Assembly (NCBI GenBank): GCA_018650745.1
Contig: JABIFK010000751.1
Location: forward strand, 1 to 20,388
Length of the DNA: 20,388 bases
From: Candidatus Latescibacterota bacterium
GTDB lineage: Bacteria; Latescibacterota; UBA2968
Reading direction: 5' to 3'
Position numbers and translations under genes: made by a program
Notes under the pieces: model-generated
The model's database searches: none
Told to the model about the DNA's origin: nothing
Seen by the model: the letters and a program-made list of their open reading frames with translations, nothing else
Shown here: positions 15,689 to 20,388 of the stretch, in pieces
How positions within the stretch are numbered: the first letter of the stretch is position 1
How the letters are laid out: each line of letters begins with the position of its first letter

Positions 15689-16705
15689 ATGAAATTGAAA
15701 AACTTCCAGATGCCCCGATCTGTGCAAATTGATGAAGAAACACTCAATGATGTGTATGGGAAATTCACTGTTCAGCCGCTTGAACGTGGTTTTGGTACAA
15801 CCATCGGAAATGCCTTGCGGCGTGTTTTGCTTGCATCGATTGAGGGAGCAGCTGTAAAAGCCGCAAAAATTGAAGGTGTTCAACACGAGTTTACTGTAAT
15901 AGATGGGGTTGTGGAAGATGTTACTGAGATTATCTTAAACCTCAAAGAAGTTTGTATTCGGGTACACTCTGATGATGATAAAGTGATTCATATCAAAAAA
16001 GAGGGCCCCGGTGATTTGACGGGTGCTGATCTTCAGGTTGAGGCTGATATTGAAGTCATGAATCCAGAACAGCATATTGCTTCTTTGGATAAAGATGGTG
16101 TCTTGGAAATGGAATTGACTATTGGAAAAGGTCGGGGTTTTGTTTTGGCAGATCAAAATAAAACCGCAGACCGCCCCACTGGGACTATTTCTTTGGACAC
16201 AGCCTTTTCACCCGTTCGAAAAGTGCACTACGAAGTTGATAACGCGCGTGTGGGGCAGCAGACTGATTATGATAGATTGGCAATGGAAATTTGGACAAAT
16301 GGGGTTGTAAGACCAGATGACGCGGTCTCGCATGCGGCCAAAATTCTAAAAGATCATCTTGAGCTGTTTATTAACTTTGAAGACGAGCCCGAAGATGAGC
16401 CAGAAGAAGTGATTGATGAAGAAACACGGCGTATTGCTACATTGTTAAAAATGCCTGTAGAAGAGTTGGAATTGTCTGTACGATCGGCAAATTGCCTTAA
16501 AGCGGCAAGCATTAATACACTTGAAGATTTGGTTCAAAAACCAGAAACCGAAATGCTCAAATTTCGTAATTTTGGGCGTAAGTCACTCAATGAACTCACC
16601 GCGATTTTAGAAGGGCTTGGCCTTTCGTTTGGTATGGATATTGGCAGTTACAGCGATGTTGTTGCGCAAGCTGAACCGATGGCGGTGTTGGAAGACGAAT
16701 TTTAG
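15689..16705 (+). CDS. rpoA: DNA-directed RNA polymerase subunit alpha
   Basis: Alpha dimerises to scaffold RNA polymerase assembly, and its C-terminal domain binds UP elements and activators. It has 338 residues, normal. The N-terminal domain has ERGFGTTIGNALRRVLLASI (about 31-50); an acidic linker (EDEPEDEPEEVIDEE) follows, then an intact C-terminal domain with LELSVRSANCLKAASINTLE and LKFRNFGRKSLNEL, including the DNA-binding Arg-Ser-Asn cluster. ATG 15689 is chosen because GAGGAG at 15675-15680 precedes it; an upstream in-frame TTG would place the ribosome-binding site inside the gene. Confidence 0.97.
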   Translation: MKLKNFQMPRSVQIDEETLNDVYGKFTVQPLERGFGTTIGNALRRVLLASIEGAAVKAAKIEGVQHEFTVIDGVVEDVTEIILNLKEVCIRVHSDDDKVIHIKKEGPGDLTGADLQVEADIEVMNPEQHIASLDKDGVLEMELTIGKGRGFVLADQNKTADRPTGTISLDTAFSPVRKVHYEVDNARVGQQTDYDRLAMEIWTNGVVRPDDAVSHAAKILKDHLELFINFEDEPEDEPEEVIDEETRRIATLLKMPVEELELSVRSANCLKAASINTLEDLVQKPETEMLKFRNFGRKSLNELTAILEGLGLSFGMDIGSYSDVVAQAEPMAVLEDEF

Positions 16706-16721
16706 TGAGGTAGGAAGATCT

Positions 16722-17162
16722 ATGAGGCATGGACAAAAAGGGCGCAAGCTCGGGCGTACGGCAAGTCACAAACGTGCAATGCTCAATAATATGGCGACGT
16801 CCTTATTTCAGCATGGCACGATTCGGACGACGTTACCCAAAGCAAAAGAATTGCGTGGTGTCGCTGAGCGATTGATCACATTCGCCAAGCGGGGTGACTT
16901 ATCTGCGCGCCGACAAGTTTTGAGACGAATTCAAAACAAAGTTATCGTGTCAAAGCTTTTTGATGAAATTGGGCCTTCTTTTTCTGATCGACCCGGTGGA
17001 TATACTCGTATTTTAAAGCTTGGTCCACGACGTGGTGACAGTACAGAACTTTGTATGATTCAGCTGGTTGGTAGTGAAGTTCGTTCAGACTTTGTCGAAT
17101 CTTCTTCGGAGGCCGCTGTAGCTGAAGCATCTGAAACCACGGAAGAAAAGAAAGACGCATAA
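16722..17162 (+). CDS. rplQ: 50S ribosomal protein L17
   Basis: L17 lies near the tunnel exit. It has 146 residues: a normal core (MRHGQKGRKLGRTASHKRAM, ATSLFQHGTIRTTLPKAKEL, RPGGYTRILKLGPRRGDSTE) followed by an acidic, low-complexity tail of about 22 residues (EAAVAEASETTEEKKDA at the end) that is longer than the E. coli form. The ATG at 16722 follows TAGGAAG. It is the last gene of the ribosomal cluster and is followed by a strong terminator. Confidence 0.96.
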   Translation: MRHGQKGRKLGRTASHKRAMLNNMATSLFQHGTIRTTLPKAKELRGVAERLITFAKRGDLSARRQVLRRIQNKVIVSKLFDEIGPSFSDRPGGYTRILKLGPRRGDSTELCMIQLVGSEVRSDFVESSSEAAVAEASETTEEKKDA

Positions 17163-17183
17163 GAGAATCCTTTAAATACCAGT

Positions 17184-17221
17184 AAAAGAGCAAACCGGCT
17201 TATGCCGGTTTGCTCTTTTTT
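17184..17221 (+). terminator. Intrinsic terminator ending the ribosomal-protein cluster
   Basis: A perfect 16-bp stem pairs 17184-17199 with 17204-17219 around a 4-nt loop (TTAT). The core is GAGCAAACCGGC / GCCGGTTTGCTC, and the right arm runs into a run of six Ts (17216-17221). An A-run precedes it, so it may also work on the other strand. It lies 21 nt after the rplQ stop and only 12 nt before the next start codon. Confidence 0.92.
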
Positions 17222-17233
17222 CATGAGGGAATT

Positions 17234-18604
17234 ATGGTAAAGCCGCATCGTGGTGATGTCGTTGATGTGACAATTTCACACATAAATGAAAAAGGTCAGG
17301 GCATTGGCGCATTAGATGATTATACCGTGCGGGTTCGGGGGGGCGTTCCTGGTGATCAGATTCGGGGATATATCCGAAAGACTCGTAACAGTAGACGGGA
17401 AATCGAGCTTAAAAAAACGGACCTTTTAGATGCCGAAACACAGCGTATAGAACCACGGTGTGGACATTTTGGAACTTGTGGCGGGTGTGTATGGCAAGAC
17501 ATTCCATATGAGAGCCAAGTTGGTATTAAACAGCAACTGATTGTGAACTGCTTAGCTGAGGCAGGGATAGATTTGGAGCTTGATACACCTTTGCTCAACC
17601 ACACATCGTTTTTCTATAGAAATAAAATGGAATTCTCGTTTGGCGTGTCTGAAAACGGACTTGCCGAATTGGGTTTGCATGTGCCAGGTCGGTTTGATCA
17701 GGTTTTTGACCTTGAAGCTTGTTTTTTACAATCAGAATCATCCAATGCGATTGTCGCCTATGTACGCGATTTTGTGCGTTCTCGGCAGCTATCTGTTTAC
17801 CACCTTAAGCACCACGAAGGATTGTTAAGGTTCCTGACCATCCGTGAAGGCAGGAATACTGATGAAACGATGGTTATCTTGACGACCTCCGGAGATGACT
17901 TTGGTGATGCTAAAGAGTTGGGCGAAGGTTTGCTAGCTACATTTTCCAATATCATCTGTGTTATTCAAAGTGTGAATGACCGCAAAGCACACGTGGCTTT
18001 TGGGGATGAAGAGATTTTACTTGCGGGGCGAGATCATATATTTGAAAAGCTGGGACCATTTACTTTTGAAATTTCGCCCAGTTCATTTTTCCAAACCAAT
18101 ACGCACCAAGCCGAAGAACTCTACAGGCGTGTGGTGGCATTGGCAGATCCGAAGTGTGATGATCGCGTTCTAGACCTTTATTGTGGTATGGGCGGGATTT
18201 CGTTTTTTCTCTCTGAACGCGTGAAGCACCTGCTGGGTATCGAAGTTTCAGACTCTGCAATTCAGGACGCCGTTAGAAATAGCGCTCGGAACAAGATCGA
18301 AAATTGCACGTTTATGGTGGGACAAGCCGAGGATTTGTTGGGACAATTGGCCGAGAAAGATGAGCGATTTGATCTTGTGGTTACCGATCCACCTAGAGTT
18401 GGTATGCACCCTAAGGCTTTGAAGGCACTGATCAAACTACGACCTAATAAAATTGTTTATGTCTCTTGTAATCCGCAGGCATTGGTGCGAGATCTGAAGG
18501 TTTTTTCTGCGGCCGGTTATCAGATCGAATACGGACAGTTGGTTGATATGTTTCCACATACGCCACATTGTGAGGTGTTGGTAAGGTTGGTTGATAGGCA
18601 ATAA
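17234..18604 (+). CDS. 23S rRNA (uracil-C5)-methyltransferase, RlmD/RumA family
   Basis: This is a 456-residue SAM-dependent RNA m5U methyltransferase. An N-terminal TRAM domain (about 1-60) delivers RNA. A 4Fe-4S site is formed by Cys76, Cys82, Cys85 and Cys163. The Rossmann methyltransferase domain has the SAM loop DLYCGMGGISFFL, TDPPRVGMHP, the catalytic nucleophile Cys412 in YVSCNPQALVRDL, and the general base Glu447 in HCEVLVRL. The cluster and catalytic residues are complete, so it should be active. Family members modify 23S U1939, U747 or both, or tRNA U54; I cannot tell which, so no symbol is given. The start ATG 17234 has GAGGGA just before it. Confidence 0.9.
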   Translation: MVKPHRGDVVDVTISHINEKGQGIGALDDYTVRVRGGVPGDQIRGYIRKTRNSRREIELKKTDLLDAETQRIEPRCGHFGTCGGCVWQDIPYESQVGIKQQLIVNCLAEAGIDLELDTPLLNHTSFFYRNKMEFSFGVSENGLAELGLHVPGRFDQVFDLEACFLQSESSNAIVAYVRDFVRSRQLSVYHLKHHEGLLRFLTIREGRNTDETMVILTTSGDDFGDAKELGEGLLATFSNIICVIQSVNDRKAHVAFGDEEILLAGRDHIFEKLGPFTFEISPSSFFQTNTHQAEELYRRVVALADPKCDDRVLDLYCGMGGISFFLSERVKHLLGIEVSDSAIQDAVRNSARNKIENCTFMVGQAEDLLGQLAEKDERFDLVVTDPPRVGMHPKALKALIKLRPNKIVYVSCNPQALVRDLKVFSAAGYQIEYGQLVDMFPHTPHCEVLVRLVDRQ

Positions 18605-18640
18605 AAAAGGCGGCGCATTTGCGCCGCCTTTTTTATTGCC
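18597..18640. terminator. Bidirectional intrinsic terminator between convergent methyltransferase gene and greA
   Basis: A perfect 20-bp inverted repeat, 18597-18616 with 18621-18640, encloses the loop ATTT. The core GGCGGCGC/GCGCCGCC is flanked by A6 on the left and T6 on the right, giving a U-tract in either direction. The left arm contains the TAA stop of the methyltransferase gene (18602-18604). greA ends at 18657, 17 nt away on the opposite strand, so one element can serve both genes. Confidence 0.93.
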
Positions 18641-18656
18641 TGATGCAAATGAATTA

Positions 18657-19127
18657 TTATCGAGAAATTTCCAAGATTTCGTAAGTAAGTAGGCCAACGG
18701 GAACTTGGATTTCTACCACATCTGAAACAGCCTTGCTCAAGAGCGCCTTACCGATAGGGGATTCCGTAGAGATTTTATTCTCTGCAAAATCGGCTTCATC
18801 GGTGCTGACCAGTTTATATTGAATCTCATTTCCTGTTTTTTGATCTTTGAGTCTGACTGTTGCACCCAAGTAAACTTTGTCTTTAGGGATTTGACTTTCA
18901 TCAATAATTTCAGAATGCGTCAATTTAGTTTGAAGGCCCGCGATTTTGTTTTCTAAAAAAGATTGGCGTTCTTTTGCTGCATGATATTCGGCATTTTCAC
19001 TTAAGTCGCCAAATTCGCGTGCTTTCTTTATGGCAGCAATGACTCTTGGGCGATCTTCGGTTTGTAAGCGCACCAACTCGTTACGAATCTTTGCATAACC
19101 TTCTTTGGTTAAGTAGACACGGTTCAT
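18657..19127 (-). CDS. greA: Transcription elongation (cleavage) factor GreA
   Basis: GreA enters the RNA polymerase secondary channel and stimulates cleavage of backtracked RNA. It has 156 residues, normal. The N-terminal coiled coil (about 1-75) carries the tip GDLSENAEY with the acidic pair Asp41 and Glu44 that coordinates the catalytic metal. The C-terminal FKBP-like domain has GATVRLKD, YKLVSTDEADF and the ISTESPIGKALLSK motif. The ATG at 19125-19127 gives the usual MNRVYLTKEGYAK start; its ribosome-binding site is weak (GTAGGT). It is transcribed alone, converging on the methyltransferase gene, from an apparent promoter about 130 nt upstream with a terminator-like hairpin between. Confidence 0.96.
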   Translation of the reverse strand: MNRVYLTKEGYAKIRNELVRLQTEDRPRVIAAIKKAREFGDLSENAEYHAAKERQSFLENKIAGLQTKLTHSEIIDESQIPKDKVYLGATVRLKDQKTGNEIQYKLVSTDEADFAENKISTESPIGKALLSKAVSDVVEIQVPVGLLTYEILEISR

Positions 19128-19152
19128 AGTTTTTACCTACAGGGTTAATATT

Positions 19153-19207
19153 AAAAACCTATCCCGAGGTTCTTCTTTTTCTAAGGAGAAATAGAACCTC
19201 GGGATAG
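19153..19207 (-). terminator. greA: Terminator-like hairpin in the greA leader (possible attenuator)
   Basis: A perfect 15-bp inverted repeat pairs 19159-19173 with 19193-19207 (arm CTATCCCGAGGTTCT). The 19-nt loop can pair further (19176-19181 with 19185-19190, including two G-U pairs). Read on the minus strand the stem is followed by G then TTTTT (19157-19153), the form of an intrinsic terminator, 25 nt before the greA ATG. The plus strand has no T-run after the stem, so the terminator points towards greA. No minus-strand gene lies upstream for it to terminate. Attenuation is inferred. Confidence 0.65.
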
Positions 19208-19220
19208 ACTTGGGTATATA

Positions 19221-19242
19221 AACAACGTTTCTGGTCGTTGTT
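19221..19242 (-). other. Small leader hairpin upstream of the greA attenuator
   Basis: AACAACG (19221-19227) and CGTTGTT (19236-19242) form a perfect 7-bp stem with an 8-nt loop. In the predicted greA transcript it lies near the 5' end, before the terminator hairpin. It could protect the leader RNA or take part in folding. It has no U-tract, so it is not itself a terminator. Confidence 0.4.
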
Positions 19243-19258
19243 ACTCTTATGTCCAAAA

Positions 19259-19287
19259 AACATAAGTACTTTTATGTGTCATGTCAA
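19259..19287 (-). promoter_or_regulatory. greA: Predicted sigma70-type promoter of greA
   Basis: On the minus strand a perfect -35 TTGACA (19287-19282) is followed by a 17-nt spacer and TATGTT (19264-19259; 4 of 6 to TATAAT). Transcription would begin near 19252 and give a leader of about 125 nt before the greA ATG. It is one of two perfect TTGACA hexamers noted in this intergenic region, and this one has the better -10. Confidence 0.6.
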
Positions 19288-19338
19288 GATATTTTAGAAC
19301 GTGAAAGATTCAAGAGGAATCGTTAAAGATCGTTCTAT

Positions 19339-19367
19339 TTGACAGGCAATGTTTTGGACACTACCTT
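19339..19367 (+). promoter_or_regulatory. Possible promoter of the aldolase gene
   Basis: TTGACA at 19339-19344 is a perfect -35, but at 17-nt spacing the -10 is only TACCTT (19362-19367, 3 of 6). Two direct ATCGTT repeats lie just upstream at 19319-19324 and 19329-19334, one helical turn apart, as activator sites often do. A poor -10 with upstream repeats would fit an activator-dependent promoter, but this is inference. Confidence 0.35.
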
Positions 19368-19409
19368 TGGGGTTGAGGTCTATATATCCATTCTTTTGAC
19401 GGAGGCTGT

Positions 19410-20388
19410 ATGCGTGCAGATTTCATTCGCGGCATTATCCCCGCGATGATTACACCAATGACTGAGACCGAAGCCTTAGATGAAAAAGGGCTTCAAAAAC
19501 TTATCGACTTTTTGATTGATGCGGGTGTTCATGGTGTCTTTGCTGCTGGCACTGCAGGTGAATTTTGGGCATTGAGTTTTGAAGAAAAGAGAGAGCTCTA
19601 CGAACGCACGGTTAAATTTACTGATCGTCGTGTGCCGGTGTATTTGGGGACTGGGGCCAATTCAACTCAGGAAGCCATTCTTCTTTCGCGGATGGCAGAA
19701 GACTCTGGGGCAGATTGTCTATCCATATTAACACCCGCTTTTATTACTCCTAGCCAAAATGAAATGTTTGACCATTTTGCAGCTATTGCTGATGTTGTTA
19801 AAGTGCCTATCTTACTATATGATTTGCCATCTCGGACCGGCAATGCAATGGGTGTTGATTTGGTTGTGCGTTTGGCAGAATCGTTTGAAAATATCGTTGG
19901 TATCAAAGACAGTACTGGAGATTTTTCCCAAAGTTTAGAATATTTACGCCGGGCACCCGCTGACTTCCGGGTAATCATGGGGCGTGATACGCTCATCCAT
20001 ACAGGGTTTATTTCTGGCGCTGCTGCTGCGATTGCTGCAAGTGCCAATGTTGCGCCAGCGTTAAGTGTGGGGATCTATGAGTGTTTTTTAGAAGGTAATC
20101 TTGATGGGGCTCTGGAATTTCAGCAACGATTGGCCCCACTGCGCTTGGCCTTCGCCTTAGGTTCACACCCTGCTATGTTAAAAGCGGGGGCGGATATGGT
20201 CGGTGCCGCTGGGGGGCCGCCTCGCAAACCGGTGCATGCCCTTTCTAGGTTAAGGGTGATTGGTTCGTGGATGAATGATGCAGATCGGCGTGCGGCCAAT
20301 ACCTTGGATATGTATGTTACCGATGAAAACGGTCGAAGGTTCGTCAAACATTATCTTATTGATATGGGATCTGCATTTGGTAGCAATA
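19410..20388 (+). CDS. DHDPS/N-acetylneuraminate-lyase superfamily aldolase (3' end beyond window), with an unexpected C-terminal continuation
   Basis: ATG at 19410 follows GGAGG (19401-19405). The frame stays open for 326 codons to the window edge. Residues 1-279 form a class I aldolase TIM barrel with Schiff-base Lys166 (GIKDSTGDF), catalytic Tyr137 and YDLPSRTG with Arg142, the position of E. coli DapA Arg138. The GTTGE motif is GTAGE (47-51), and the TPYY pair becomes TPAF, so the triad Tyr107 is replaced by Phe111. It may be a paralogue rather than the lysine-pathway DapA. The barrel ends near PPRKPVHALS; residues 280-326 (NTLDMYVTDENGRRFVKHYL, then IDMGSAFGSN) do not look like the usual last helix. 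The stop is not in view. Confidence 0.8.
   Translation, partial: MRADFIRGIIPAMITPMTETEALDEKGLQKLIDFLIDAGVHGVFAAGTAGEFWALSFEEKRELYERTVKFTDRRVPVYLGTGANSTQEAILLSRMAEDSGADCLSILTPAFITPSQNEMFDHFAAIADVVKVPILLYDLPSRTGNAMGVDLVVRLAESFENIVGIKDSTGDFSQSLEYLRRAPADFRVIMGRDTLIHTGFISGAAAAIAASANVAPALSVGIYECFLEGNLDGALEFQQRLAPLRLAFALGSHPAMLKAGADMVGAAGGPPRKPVHALSRLRVIGSWMNDADRRAANTLDMYVTDENGRRFVKHYLIDMGSAFGSN

Noticed and set aside
19180..19240. Possible leader peptide on the minus strand within the greA leader (TTG start, about 14 codons)
   Set aside because: No ribosome-binding site and no run of regulatory codons; it would need a TTG start. Too weak to call.
17163..19409. tRNA or other structured RNA genes in the gaps after the ribosomal cluster
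   Set aside because: No cloverleaf with GTTCRA-type T-arm was seen in 17163-17233, 18605-18656 or 19128-19409; the structure present is explained by terminators and the greA leader.
1..20388. A novel defence, mobile or biosynthetic system
   Set aside because: No transposase, integrase, CRISPR repeats, tRNA-associated attachment sites, toxin-antitoxin pairs or unexplained gene cluster could be found on either strand. Nearly all the DNA is accounted for by conserved housekeeping genes.

Overview
This window is the end of a bacterial str cluster joined to complete S10, spc and alpha ribosomal-protein clusters, followed by three accessory loci. From position 1 to about 17221 all genes lie on the + strand, tightly packed: rpsG (3' end only), fusA, tuf, rpsJ, rplC, rplD, rplW, rplB, rpsS, rplV, rpsC, rplP, rpmC, rpsQ, rplN, rplX, rplE, rpsN, rpsH, rplF, rplR, rpsE, rpmD, rplO, secY, rpmJ, rpsM, rpsK, rpsD, rpoA and rplQ. 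I saw no strong intrinsic terminator inside this run. It ends in a 16-bp stem terminator just after rplQ. These genes supply ribosomal subunit proteins, two elongation factors, the SecY translocon channel and the RNA polymerase alpha subunit, so the run is a growth-rate-linked gene-expression cluster.

Downstream lies an RlmD/RumA-type 23S rRNA m5U methyltransferase (+). It converges on greA (-), and the two share a perfect 20-bp bidirectional terminator. An intergenic region of about 280 bp then separates greA from a divergently transcribed DHDPS/N-acetylneuraminate-lyase superfamily aldolase, which runs off the right edge. That intergenic region is the most regulatory-looking part of the window. 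It holds a good minus-strand sigma70-type promoter for greA, a leader of about 125 nt, and a strong terminator-like hairpin with a U-tract placed before the greA start codon. This layout resembles transcription attenuation.

The organism is a bacterium using the standard bacterial code, with G+C in the mid-40s by eye. Its phylum cannot be fixed from the sequence alone. S14, S4 and L36 are all the zinc-binding (Cys-containing) types. secY is followed directly by rpmJ with no adk, map or infA, an order familiar from gammaproteobacteria, although the proteins do not look gammaproteobacterial. L3 carries a THGQSDRHRAPGSIG segment reminiscent of Chloroflexota and some deep-branching lineages. An uncultured lineage is plausible. 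At least eight genes of this highly expressed cluster start with TTG or GTG.

I found no phage, CRISPR, transposon or defence system. The points most worth checking are the greA leader, the unexpected C-terminal continuation of the terminal aldolase (fusion or assembly chimera), and a small internal duplication in L6.
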